NCBI GenBank assembly: GCA_017555845.1
Contig: JAFZFO010000022.1
Location: forward strand, 1-46,215
Length of the DNA stretch: 46,215 nt
From: Bacteroidaceae bacterium
GTDB lineage: Bacteria; Bacteroidota; Bacteroidia; Bacteroidales; Bacteroidaceae
Reading direction: 5' to 3'
The notes beneath the pieces are model-generated. The model was not told the origin of the DNA. It saw only the letters and a list, made by a program, of their open reading frames with translations, and did no database searches. A program made the translations under genes and the position numbers. Shown here piece after piece: positions 20,258 to 28,729 of this stretch (position 1 is the stretch's first letter; every line of letters starts with the position of its first letter).

Positions 20258-21802
20258 TTACTCGAACACTCTCAGGCAGTTATCATTCGGACGGCGCACA
20301 CGCAGGATGCGTGCCATCTCGGTAGCAAGAATATTTGCAGGAGTCAGTTTCTCCTCTACAGAATGTTCAACACCTGCACCATATATCATTACGGGGAACA
20401 TTACAGGAGAACGATAGACCTGGCGCGACACGAGTAGTTCATCCTCTATAAGCCTCCAACCCGGCATCAGACGCAGCCACAGATCACCGGAACCTACAGG
20501 ATTATATCCGTTCTTCGCAAACTGCAGTTCCGGGCTCAACATACCGCCAAGGCGATAAATCGTGAAGACATCCTCAACACCGTCGAGCGACTTCAGGAAC
20601 TCCACAGCCTGTGAAACTACAGTCATCTTGTCAAGGTTCATGCGCTCTATGAGCTTGTTGTCAAGGAACAGCTGTGTTCCATGAACACCTTCGATATAAT
20701 CGCCCTTGCCGAACTTGGCACCCAGGTAGATATTCAACAATGTCTGGATGCGCTCTGAATACAACGTACCCGAGGGGAAACGGTAGCTGCTGTTCTCATC
20801 TCCGTTTTCCATGACATAGCCTGTTGATGACAACGAGATGACAACATTTGAAAGACCATAGCGTTTGTCGAGTTCGCAGAACAGCTGCGCAAGATTACGG
20901 TCAAGACGGGCATATATATCCTGGACCTCAATTGGACGGTGCGACATTGGCGCACCATCATAATTTCCGGCGTAATAGGTCAGGGCAAGACAATCCACGA
21001 CATCGTCCTTACCGACATTGCTGTTGTCAAGGAACGCAAAGGCCATCTCATTTATCTCGTCATTTATGCAGGCTGTTGTCTTGTATGTGATTACATTCTT
21101 CTTGCCATCGAAAGAGTATGAGAATGACGACGGTGCCTTCTCACCGAAATTGTTGTACTCGCCGGTGCGGAGCAGAGGTGTCCACTTGCGCGACTTGCCA
21201 TGGATCTCCTTGTTCATATCGGCTGCCCATGATGGATAGAGACCATAGTATGAGGAGCTGCTCCAATAACCGGCCATATTGTTCTTCCACAGCACGATAT
21301 CAGCAGCGTGACCGCCGGCAAGCACTGCTGCATCGCCATCGGGGGCAATTGAGCATACAATGGCATTGCCACGTGTAGAGCGTTTTATCTCATCGGTAAT
21401 TGTGATGGACTTCAACGATGCCGGCGACAAGGCCTCATTGGAGTATACTCCCTTACAGTTCTTGTCCTCGACACAGTTTACCACACGCAGTGATTTGCGG
21501 TCGAGCCAACGCTCGGCAACAATGCCGCTGACATAAGGGTTGGTTCCGGTTGAAAGTGTTGCGACAGCCGTTGCCCTGTCGATGTTGTCAAAGGCATAAT
21601 AGGCATTCTCATAGACCTTGCCACCATACATGAGACGCTTGAAACCGCCTTCGCAGTAGAGGTTCTCGAATTCGTAAAGGAAATCGGTCCTCAACTGGTC
21701 AACGACAATACTTACATAAAGTTTTGGAGCTTTATTGCTGCGCTGTGCGAAGAGTGATGTGGTACAGCACAGCAATGCAATCAGACAATATTTAAATCGC
21801 AT
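20258..21802 (-). CDS. Exported alkaline-phosphatase-fold (PafA-like) protein with apparently lost metal-ligand motifs
   Basis: This 514-aa protein has a signal peptide (cleaved near AQ20). It clearly belongs to the PafA-like alkaline phosphatase superfamily: VVDQLRTDFLYEF (Asp35), the nucleophile region RATAVATLSTGTNPYVSGI (about 76-94), GGHAADIVLWKNNMAGYWSSSSYY and VQDIYARLDRNLAQL all align by eye. However, family members normally carry an Asp-x-x-Gly-His motif before the VEDTYLRLD-type helix; here it reads GNYDGAPM (about 279-286). The usual TADHG metal motif is replaced by LSSTGY (about 324-329). The zinc site is therefore probably absent, suggesting a binding or scaffolding role. It overlaps the Lnb gene by 22 bp, so the two are made together. 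The start at 21802 gives a normal signal peptide. Confidence 0.82.
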   Translation of the reverse strand: MRFKYCLIALLCCTTSLFAQRSNKAPKLYVSIVVDQLRTDFLYEFENLYCEGGFKRLMYGGKVYENAYYAFDNIDRATAVATLSTGTNPYVSGIVAERWLDRKSLRVVNCVEDKNCKGVYSNEALSPASLKSITITDEIKRSTRGNAIVCSIAPDGDAAVLAGGHAADIVLWKNNMAGYWSSSSYYGLYPSWAADMNKEIHGKSRKWTPLLRTGEYNNFGEKAPSSFSYSFDGKKNVITYKTTACINDEINEMAFAFLDNSNVGKDDVVDCLALTYYAGNYDGAPMSHRPIEVQDIYARLDRNLAQLFCELDKRYGLSNVVISLSSTGYVMENGDENSSYRFPSGTLYSERIQTLLNIYLGAKFGKGDYIEGVHGTQLFLDNKLIERMNLDKMTVVSQAVEFLKSLDGVEDVFTIYRLGGMLSPELQFAKNGYNPVGSGDLWLRLMPGWRLIEDELLVSRQVYRSPVMFPVMIYGAGVEHSVEEKLTPANILATEMARILRVRRPNDNCLRVFE

Positions 21803-22968
21803 ATTCTATCCTTGTAAATGTGAAACAATGAACGCACGAGCAATGCTGCCGCGCAGAAGTATATGGGTGCTGGATAAACCTGCAGACCGAACAATGCCGT
21901 AAGTACAAAAAGTGCCACGAATGCAACCTGAACCCAAGCAACGGTCATGGATTTATGCTTTCTTATACGGCATACATATATTGGCATGAGCACGAGTGCC
22001 AATGGGTTGAGCAATACGATGAGCCAGTTAACATCAACCGCGGGATGCTCCGAGAAAAGAGCCATGAAAAGCAACAGAGCTCCCGCCAGTCCCTGCACCG
22101 ACATGAGCAGCACATCCACGCCCCAATAGGTCCTACGGCTGCGCAACTCGCACAGCATGGCAATGAATGTTGCAAGCAGCAGCAGCAACGAGGCATTGAA
22201 AGGAGTGAAATTGTTGCGTACTACGGGTTTCTGCACCTCCTCGAGCATCACACTCTTTTCACGCACAAACTTGCGCTCAGTTCCATCAGCGGCAACGATG
22301 TACATACCGTCGAGAGCATCCATATAGCTGAGCGGCAGGAACTGCGATGTTTCGCGTGTAAGCAGCTCATCGACACCGGCACCAAGCAGAAGATTGATAC
22401 CGAATGTATACCAGGGATGGTCAAACGAAGGCAGATTCAACGCATCGCGGTATGTTTTGTCAACCGGAGCATCGCCTTTGTACACCACTGTACCATTTGC
22501 AGCAACAGCCTCAAGAAGCTTGTCACGGACCTTTGTAGTACAGTTATTGTCGAGATAACGGTAGCGGTAAACCCTGTTCTCGGGCCTGATGTTGACAAGC
22601 AGAGTCCTGAACAACGAACGGGCCTCCTCATCACTCAGATCAATGGCCTGCTCCACCACTCCCGATCCACGCAACTCGTACTCGGGCAGGAAATTCTCAA
22701 AATCAATGCAGCCCACCAGGTAGTCGGTCTCGCCAAGAACAAAGCGCCACCCGAAGTTGGGAGTGCTGAAATCGAAACAGCCATAATTGAACACGACATC
22801 GATATCCTTTGCCGTATCGCGGTAACGCAGGGCCGTGTGGCCATAAAGCGCATAGGCTTCATCTCCCGGCGAACAGGTAAGCACACTGAACGTCGCCTCG
22901 GCACGTGCAGTATACGCCATTGATAGTCCAAGGAGACAAAACAACACTATTCGTCTGATTATATTCAT
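21781..22968 (-). CDS. DUF4105/Lnb-type membrane protein, probable lipoprotein N-acyltransferase
   Basis: This 395-aa protein has a signal peptide (about 1-23), a periplasmic DUF4105 (Lnb N-terminal) domain over about 25-240, and several transmembrane helices in the last 150 residues. The family's conserved His (YGHTALR, His44) and Cys (DNNCTTK, Cys143) are present and are the likely catalytic pair. Lnb of Bacteroides has been linked to N-terminal acylation of lipoproteins, replacing Lnt, which fits the many lipoproteins nearby. The assignment to acylation rests on family knowledge. It is the first gene of a two-gene unit, and its 3' end overlaps the next gene. Confidence 0.8.
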   Translation of the reverse strand: MNIIRRIVLFCLLGLSMAYTARAEATFSVLTCSPGDEAYALYGHTALRYRDTAKDIDVVFNYGCFDFSTPNFGWRFVLGETDYLVGCIDFENFLPEYELRGSGVVEQAIDLSDEEARSLFRTLLVNIRPENRVYRYRYLDNNCTTKVRDKLLEAVAANGTVVYKGDAPVDKTYRDALNLPSFDHPWYTFGINLLLGAGVDELLTRETSQFLPLSYMDALDGMYIVAADGTERKFVREKSVMLEEVQKPVVRNNFTPFNASLLLLLATFIAMLCELRSRRTYWGVDVLLMSVQGLAGALLLFMALFSEHPAVDVNWLIVLLNPLALVLMPIYVCRIRKHKSMTVAWVQVAFVALFVLTALFGLQVYPAPIYFCAAALLVRSLFHIYKDRICDLNIV

Positions 22969-22994
22969 AAATATATCTGATTCTTAAAATTATG

Positions 22995-23002
22995 CAAATA
23001 TA
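22995..23002 (-). promoter_or_regulatory. -7 box of the lnb-like gene
   Basis: The minus strand reads TATATTTG, an exact TAnnTTTG match, 26 nt upstream of the start codon. A TTG at the expected 20-nt spacing was not found. Confidence 0.45.
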
Positions 23003-23006
23003 GGAA

Positions 23007-23105
23007 CAAACGAGCGAGAAATACGAAGCTTGCTTCGGTATTTTTCAAAGCGAGTGCAGAATATTTTCAAACTTCAGCTCAAAGACAAATACAAACGAGC
23101 GAGAA
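23007..23105. repeat. Short direct repeat and hairpin in the lnb-coaX divergent intergenic region
   Basis: CAAACGAGCGAGAA occurs at 23007-23020 and again at 23092-23105. Between them ATACGAAGC and GCTTCGGTAT (23021-23041) form a hairpin with one bulged base, followed by TTTTTC. The 295-bp gap holds both divergent promoters and this element; no gene is seen in it. Confidence 0.55.
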
Positions 23106-23231
23106 TTATGAATTTGCCTAAAAAATTCACAGTTGGCTGTAAAAATGTTATAATTACACATAAAACTGTATATTTATAAGCCAAATGCAATATCCGCGAG
23201 CCATTTATTTAAAAATATGAATTATTTGATG

Positions 23232-23239
23232 TATCTTTG
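23232..23239 (+). promoter_or_regulatory. -7 box of the coaX operon
   Basis: TATCTTTG matches the Bacteroidetes -7 consensus; transcription would begin near 23246, 18 nt before the proposed TTG start, which supports that start. The -33 position reads TTA instead of TTG. Confidence 0.55.
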
Positions 23240-23263
23240 CAAACAATTTAACATTGACGGGTT

Positions 23264-23992
23264 TTGAATCTCATTATTGACATAGGGAACAACAGTGCCA
23301 AGTTTTTTCTTTTCAAGGGAGAACAGTTGATTCTCCATACAAGGAAAAGCAACTCATCATTCGACGTTATAGACGAATGGAACAGACTGTACAATATTGA
23401 GAAAGCCATAATTTCATCAGTCATTGTGGAGACCCCCGAACTGTCGGAGGCTATTTCGGGCCTGCAATGCCCAGTTGTAAGATTCAGCAACAGCATGCCA
23501 TTGCCGCTTGAAATAAACTACAGGACTCCACACACGTTGGGCAGTGACAGGATTGCGGCTGCAGTTGGTGCATGGAACGAGGCTCCGGGACGCAACATGC
23601 TTGTGATAGATGCGGGCAGCGCCATTACAATAGACTTTGTAGGGAAGGACGGAAAGTACAATGGCGGCAACATCGCACCCGGAATAAAGATGCGTCTGAA
23701 GGCACTGCACGAATACACCTCACGACTGCCAATGGTTGAAAAGGATGGCGACACACCTACCATAGGTTATGACACCGAAACTGCCATCAGAAGTGGCGTG
23801 ATAAATGGCATCTGCCACGAAATTGAGGGCTATATTAACGAATTTAAACAGAAATATTGCGATGTTTTGGTTTTTTTAACGGGCGGCGATGAAAAACCCT
23901 TGAAAAATCGCATAAAAAGTTGCATATTTGCAGATAAATATTTGGTCGCGAAAGGACTGAATAGAATTTTACTTGATTATGGCAATGAATAA
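23264..23992 (+). CDS. coaX: Type III pantothenate kinase CoaX
   Basis: This 242-aa cytoplasmic enzyme phosphorylates pantothenate, the first step of coenzyme A synthesis. Type III motifs are present: the N-terminal phosphate loop LIIDIGNNSAK, TLGSDRIAAAVGA, the catalytic DAGSAITIDF, and GGNIAPGIKMR. The length is typical. The start is TTG at 23264, because the conserved IIDIGN strand begins three residues later and no ATG is available upstream in frame. Its end overlaps the start of the next gene, indicating an operon. Confidence 0.95.
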   Translation: MNLIIDIGNNSAKFFLFKGEQLILHTRKSNSSFDVIDEWNRLYNIEKAIISSVIVETPELSEAISGLQCPVVRFSNSMPLPLEINYRTPHTLGSDRIAAAVGAWNEAPGRNMLVIDAGSAITIDFVGKDGKYNGGNIAPGIKMRLKALHEYTSRLPMVEKDGDTPTIGYDTETAIRSGVINGICHEIEGYINEFKQKYCDVLVFLTGGDEKPLKNRIKSCIFADKYLVAKGLNRILLDYGNE

Positions 23993-25250
23993 AAAGATAT
24001 TTGCACTTCTGATGGTTATGTTTTCCGTTATCGGCGCTTGGGCCGATAACGGAATCAACTCTCCATACTCACGTTATGGAGTGGGCATACTCTCGGACCA
24101 GAGCCTTGGCATCAACAGACAGATGGGAGGCTTGGGTTACGCATTGCGCACACACCGTTTCGTGAACATACAGAACCCTGCATCGTTTTCAGAAGCCGAC
24201 ACACTTACAATGCTTTTTGAGGCCGGATTCTCATTGCAGAATGTGAATTTCAAGGAGGGAAGCAGACGCATCAATGCAAAAAACGCGAGCTTTGACTACC
24301 TTGCCATACAGTTCCGCCTTTGCAAAGGCCTTGGATTGTCAGCAGGTTTCCTGCCCTATTCAAATGTAGGCTACTCGTTCAGCACTACATCGTCACAGGG
24401 CACAAACGAGGTGCACACCGAGACATACAGCGGAACAGGCGGACTTTACCAGCCATACATCGGCCTTGGATGGAAACCTTTCTCCTGGGTTGCAGTAGGT
24501 GCGATGGGTTCATACATCTATGGCGACATCACACACCAGGTTGTCTCGGAGTTCGCGAACAGCACAGCCCGTTCAAAGGTGTACAATGCGGCGATAAAGA
24601 ATTACAAGGTAGACTTCGGCGTGCAGTTCATGGCAAAATTGGCGGCAAAGCATCATCTGACACTTGGAGCGGCATATTCGTTAGGACATGATCTGAATGC
24701 CAAGGCGACATTGACAAGCACCACATCGGGTGCAATTGATGAGGTAACAATTCCGAACGGTTTCCACCTTCCACACACATATGGTGGAGGTTTGGCCTAC
24801 AGATACAATGACCGCCTGACAATCGGTGCCGATTATACCTACCAGCAATGGAGCACATCGACATTCTTTGACCAGGGAGAAACCGACAAGGATGACAGGA
24901 TAAGTACAGGTACCGACAGATGCAAGATATCTTTGGGTGCGGAATACTCTCCGAACGAAGTTTCGAAGAACCTGCTCAAGATGATGAGCTACAGAGCCGG
25001 AATACATTATGCACAGCCATACACCAAGATAAACGGTAAGGAAGGATGTGACGAATATGGTGTCAGCGCCGGATTTTCGTTGCCGCTTTATAACAGCAAC
25101 AACAACTACAGTCACGGCACGCTGCATATTTCGGGACAGTTCATCCACCTTAGACCACGTTCGGCAGGGCTCATTACCGAGAACTATCTGAGACTCAACA
25201 TCGGTATAACCTTCAACGAGAACTGGTTCATGAAGTTAAGAGTAAGATAA
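23985..25250 (+). CDS. Outer-membrane beta-barrel protein of the coaX-lptC cluster
   Basis: This 421-aa exported protein has a signal peptide (MNKKIFALLMVMFSVIGAWA) and then NGINSPYSRYGVG, a start typical of Bacteroidetes FadL/OmpP1-like barrels. Alternating aromatic strands run throughout, and the protein ends KLRVR. Its cargo is unknown. The start ATG at 23985 overlaps the coaX stop (ATGAATAA); another ATG at 23979 would add two residues. It lies in a run of envelope genes (TPR protein, lptC, CorC), so a role in outer-membrane biogenesis or lipid traffic is plausible. Confidence 0.78.
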   Translation: MNKKIFALLMVMFSVIGAWADNGINSPYSRYGVGILSDQSLGINRQMGGLGYALRTHRFVNIQNPASFSEADTLTMLFEAGFSLQNVNFKEGSRRINAKNASFDYLAIQFRLCKGLGLSAGFLPYSNVGYSFSTTSSQGTNEVHTETYSGTGGLYQPYIGLGWKPFSWVAVGAMGSYIYGDITHQVVSEFANSTARSKVYNAAIKNYKVDFGVQFMAKLAAKHHLTLGAAYSLGHDLNAKATLTSTTSGAIDEVTIPNGFHLPHTYGGGLAYRYNDRLTIGADYTYQQWSTSTFFDQGETDKDDRISTGTDRCKISLGAEYSPNEVSKNLLKMMSYRAGIHYAQPYTKINGKEGCDEYGVSAGFSLPLYNSNNNYSHGTLHISGQFIHLRPRSAGLITENYLRLNIGITFNENWFMKLRVR

Positions 25251-25272
25251 ACAAAATATAAGACGATTAAAG

Positions 25273-26700
25273 ATGAAAAGACTATTATTTGCACTTATTG
25301 CACTTGTTGCAATGACAGCCAACGCACAGAACGGCGTTAGCAACCCTTACCGTTTCGGTCAGGGCGAGGACAGTGTACGATGCATCCAGAGCATCAGTAT
25401 CATGAACACAAACGTAAAGAACAAGGATTACAAGATCGCATACGACGCATGGAAGGTCCTTTTCGACGAGTTCCCTGTAGCACGTGTCGATACATACACA
25501 AACGGTATCAAGATTCTGAATGAGTTCATCAGCAAAGAGTCTGACCCTCAGAAGAAGGAGGACTACATCAACGAGCTCATGTCAATCTATGACCAGCAGA
25601 TCAAGTACCTCAGCCAGCTCCAGGCCATCACAAAGACAAAGTTGTCTGAAGGTCAGATCCTTGGCAAGAAGGTCATCGACCTCATCAAGTACCGCAAGAA
25701 TGCTCCTGTAGAGGAGGTTTATGACATGCTCTCAAAGTCTGTAGCTCTTGAGCAGGGCCAGTCGGAGTATGTCGTGACCGAGCTTTTCATGAAGTATTCA
25801 GGTTTGAAGTACAAGAACGACAACAGCCACGGCGAGCAGATCATCGAGGACTACCTCAACGCATCGGTATATATCGTTGACGTACTTGACAAGTACCATG
25901 ACAATATCGAGAAGTGCCTCCAGAAGTATCAGGAGGAGGGCGATCCAAAGGATAGCATCAACGCCGGCAAATACAGCAAGATGATTGATGCATCACGTGT
26001 TGCAAAGAGCAATATCGATGCATACTTCATCAACAGCGGCGCAGCATCTTGCGAGGACCTCGACAGAATCTACGCACCTCTCATCGAGGAGAACAAGAAC
26101 AACATCGAGTACCTCAACAAGGTCATCACTGTAATGGCTATGCTCAGATGTACAAACCAGGATGCATATCTTGCAGCATCAGAGTATGCTTTCGAGATTG
26201 ATCCAAACCCGACATCAAAGGCTGCCATGGGTTGCGGTTACCGCTACTTCAAGAAGGGTGAGATTGACAAGGCTATGGAATACTTTGACCGCGCTATCGA
26301 GCTCGAGGCCAGTGTAACCAACAAGTCTGAGCTCTGCTACAAGGTTGCCGACATCTACTACCAGCTCAGCAAGTATGGCAAGGCACGTGCATATGCCCAG
26401 AAGGCTCTCGCCCTCAACTCAAAGTATGGTGCGCCACACATCCTCATTGCACAGTGTTATGCAGCAACTCCAACATGGAGCGATGACAACACACTCAACA
26501 ACTGTACATACTACTTGTGCATCGACCGTCTTGAGCGTGCAAAGAGCGTTGACCCATCAGTGAAGCGTGACGCCGACAAGCTCATCGCTGCTTACAAGAA
26601 GTACACACCTTCAAACGAGGAGTTGTTCATGAAGGGTTACAAGAACGGCGAAAAGGTTACAATCGGTGGTTGGATCAATGAGACAACTACTATCCGCTAA
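25273..26700 (+). CDS. Exported TPR-repeat protein
   Basis: This 475-aa protein has an 18-19 residue signal peptide (ALVAMTANAQ) and a helical body. TPR repeats are clearest at about 310-400: AAMGCGYRYFKKGEIDKAMEY...FDRAIELEASV, then CYKVADIYYQLSKYGKARAYAQKALALNSKYG. It presumably acts as a periplasmic protein-binding scaffold. The N-terminal half (CIQSISIMNTNVKNKDYKIAYDAWKVLFDEFP) also resembles TPR helices. It starts 22 nt after the barrel gene, and its last 23 bases overlap the lptC start. Confidence 0.85.
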   Translation: MKRLLFALIALVAMTANAQNGVSNPYRFGQGEDSVRCIQSISIMNTNVKNKDYKIAYDAWKVLFDEFPVARVDTYTNGIKILNEFISKESDPQKKEDYINELMSIYDQQIKYLSQLQAITKTKLSEGQILGKKVIDLIKYRKNAPVEEVYDMLSKSVALEQGQSEYVVTELFMKYSGLKYKNDNSHGEQIIEDYLNASVYIVDVLDKYHDNIEKCLQKYQEEGDPKDSINAGKYSKMIDASRVAKSNIDAYFINSGAASCEDLDRIYAPLIEENKNNIEYLNKVITVMAMLRCTNQDAYLAASEYAFEIDPNPTSKAAMGCGYRYFKKGEIDKAMEYFDRAIELEASVTNKSELCYKVADIYYQLSKYGKARAYAQKALALNSKYGAPHILIAQCYAATPTWSDDNTLNNCTYYLCIDRLERAKSVDPSVKRDADKLIAAYKKYTPSNEELFMKGYKNGEKVTIGGWINETTTIR

Positions 26701-27262
26701 TATAAGCAAAAAAATATGTCGTACAACAACTGCCTTTATGGTGGTTGTTGTACTGATTTTACTATCATCGTGCAAGGAGAGCAGCCGCGGAACTGTTCCA
26801 TCATTTGAGTTCCCCGACTCCATTGCCATCATGAGCACATATGACGTGAACACCATGATCAGTGATTCCGGGCACATAAGATACAACATAGAAGCCGAGG
26901 AGTGGTTTGTATACAGCAAGCGTCAACCGCCATATTGGGCATTCGAGAAGGGCATATACCTTGAACAGTATGACACGTTGATGAATGTCGAGTCGACCAT
27001 CAAATGCGACACCGCATACTACTTCAACCAGGCAAAGCTCTGGAAACTCATCGGCAATGTCAATATGACAAACCCAAACAACCAGCGTTTCTACACCGAC
27101 CTGCTCTATTGGGACCAGGAAGAGGAACTCATATACTCCGATGCCTATATCAGGGTCGAACAGGAGGACCAGATTACCGAGGGTGTGGGATTTTCATCGA
27201 ACCAGGACCTTTCGGTCTGGCAAATAAGGAACACAAAAGGAATTTATACCGTCGATAACTGA
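26678..27262 (+). CDS. lptC: LptC-like LPS export periplasmic protein
   Basis: This 194-aa protein has an N-terminal membrane or lipoprotein segment (AFMVVVVLILLSSC; Cys near residue 32) and an LptC-type beta-jellyroll. Typical phrases are IMSTYDVNTMISDSGHIRYNIEAEEW, GIYLEQYD, IKCDTAYYFNQAKLWKLIGNVNM and TDLLYWDQEEELIYSD. LptC hands lipopolysaccharide from LptBFG to LptA. The start ATG 26678 lies inside the end of the TPR gene; the segment before it (from 26666) is not needed. The CorC gene follows after 3 nt. Confidence 0.85.
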   Translation: MRQLLSANISKKICRTTTAFMVVVVLILLSSCKESSRGTVPSFEFPDSIAIMSTYDVNTMISDSGHIRYNIEAEEWFVYSKRQPPYWAFEKGIYLEQYDTLMNVESTIKCDTAYYFNQAKLWKLIGNVNMTNPNNQRFYTDLLYWDQEEELIYSDAYIRVEQEDQITEGVGFSSNQDLSVWQIRNTKGIYTVDN

Positions 27263-27265
27263 TAT

Positions 27266-28528
27266 ATGTTGACACTCATTCTACAACTTGCAATTGTCAT
27301 TCTATTCTCGGCACTTTTTTCGGGAATGGAAATTGCCTTTGTATCATCGAACAGACTATTGTTAGGCATTGACCAGAACAACCGTTCAATCACATCATAT
27401 GTGATAGACAAGTTCTACTCAAACAGCAACAATTTCCTTTCGAGCCTTCTCGTGGGCAACAACATATCCATTGTCATCTATGGTATGCTCATGGCCCAAC
27501 TGCTCAACATGACAATACTCAAAGGCCTTGAAGGAACAGCATCGCTCAACCTGCTGCTCGAGACCATCATATCTACAATTGTCATCATCTTTGCCGGCGA
27601 ATTCATTCCAAAGGCACTGTTCCGCATAAACCCCAACCGCTCACTCAAGCGTTTTGCGCTCATTACATACCCCATCTACATACTCCTATACCCATTGTCG
27701 CGTTTCACTACCATCTGTTCTACGCTGCTCCTGCGCCTTACAGGAACAAAAATAGAGAACGAGACACGCGATACGACATTCTCAAAGACCGAACTGAACA
27801 ACCTCATTCTCTCGTCAATAGAGAATGCCGATGATGAGGAGGCAATTGACAACGACGTGAGGATTTTCCAGAACGCGCTCGACTTCTCGAACATCAAGGT
27901 AAGGGACTGTCTTGTTCCACGAACCGAGATAGAAGCCGTAGAATACAATACACCGCTTGAGGAACTGAAATCGGTATTCATCGAATCGGGCCACTCCAAG
28001 ATTGTCGTATACAAGGAGAATATCGACGATGTCATCGGTTACATACACTCATCGGAATTGTTCCGTCTGGGCAAGAAATGGCAGCAGAAGATATGCAAGA
28101 TGCCTATCGTACCCGAGACTCTGTCGGCACAGAAACTAATGCGCACACTCATGCAGCAGAAGAAATCATTGGCAGTGGTTGTCGATGAATTCGGCGGCAC
28201 ATCGGGAATAGTGTCACTTGAGGACCTCGTAGAGGAGATTATCGGCGAGATCGAGGATGAGCACGACAACCAGAACCTTGTCGCCAAGTCATTGGGCAAC
28301 AACGAGTATCTCCTTTCGGGACGTCTCGAGATTGAGCGCATCAATGAGCTTTTTGATTTGGGCATCCCCGAATCAGATGAGTATCAGACACTTGGTGGTT
28401 TCATCCTATCACACCACCAGCGTTTCCCACAGCTCAACGAAGTAATAAACATCGGCAAGTACAAGATACGCCCGATCAAGCAGCACAGTACAAAGATTGA
28501 GCTGGTAAAACTGTCATTGATTGGATAA
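27266..28528 (+). CDS. CorC/HlyC-family (CNNM, GldE-like) membrane protein
   Basis: This 420-aa inner-membrane protein has a DUF21/CNNM transmembrane domain (about 1-190, opening LILQLAIVILFSALFSGMEIAFVSSNR), a CBS pair (about 205-330, with VRDCLVPRTEIEAV and VVVDEFGGTSGIVSLEDLVEEIIGEI), and a C-terminal CorC_HlyC domain (SGRLEIERINELF to the end). Such proteins are linked to magnesium or cobalt efflux, and in gliding relatives to GldE. Haemolysin is a legacy name. It ends the operon, followed by a strong terminator. Confidence 0.9.
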   Translation: MLTLILQLAIVILFSALFSGMEIAFVSSNRLLLGIDQNNRSITSYVIDKFYSNSNNFLSSLLVGNNISIVIYGMLMAQLLNMTILKGLEGTASLNLLLETIISTIVIIFAGEFIPKALFRINPNRSLKRFALITYPIYILLYPLSRFTTICSTLLLRLTGTKIENETRDTTFSKTELNNLILSSIENADDEEAIDNDVRIFQNALDFSNIKVRDCLVPRTEIEAVEYNTPLEELKSVFIESGHSKIVVYKENIDDVIGYIHSSELFRLGKKWQQKICKMPIVPETLSAQKLMRTLMQQKKSLAVVVDEFGGTSGIVSLEDLVEEIIGEIEDEHDNQNLVAKSLGNNEYLLSGRLEIERINELFDLGIPESDEYQTLGGFILSHHQRFPQLNEVINIGKYKIRPIKQHSTKIELVKLSLIG

Positions 28529-28578
28529 TATGAATACATGATGGCGCCGACAGGACCTTCGGCAATGCCACTTTGCAA

Positions 28579-28625
28579 GAATAATGGATGAAAATCGTAA
28601 AAAAGGCGATTTTCATCCATTATTC
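28579..28625 (+). terminator. Terminator of the coaX-corC operon
   Basis: A perfect 19-bp stem (28579-28597 with 28607-28625) has a 9-nt A-rich loop. A T6 run follows only at 28633-28638. It separates the CorC gene from the PpiD gene. Confidence 0.8.
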
Positions 28626-28671
28626 AGTTAAGTTTTTTACATAAGTATTACAATTATTCAAAGCAATTTAC

Positions 28672-28679
28672 TAACTTTG
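28672..28679 (+). promoter_or_regulatory. -7 box of the ppiD-like gene
   Basis: TAACTTTG matches TAnnTTTG and lies 50 nt upstream of the ATG. The -33 triplet at 20-nt spacing is not TTG. Confidence 0.45.
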
Positions 28680-28729
28680 CCGTGATATACATGCAAAAAT
28701 CAATAAACTAAAAATAAAAAAATAAGACT

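Noticed and set aside
21955-22923. A 322-aa frame antisense to the Lnb-like gene
   Set aside because: It mirrors a gene with a signal peptide, conserved His and Cys and membrane helices; the antisense product is His/Gln-rich with no domain or promoter.
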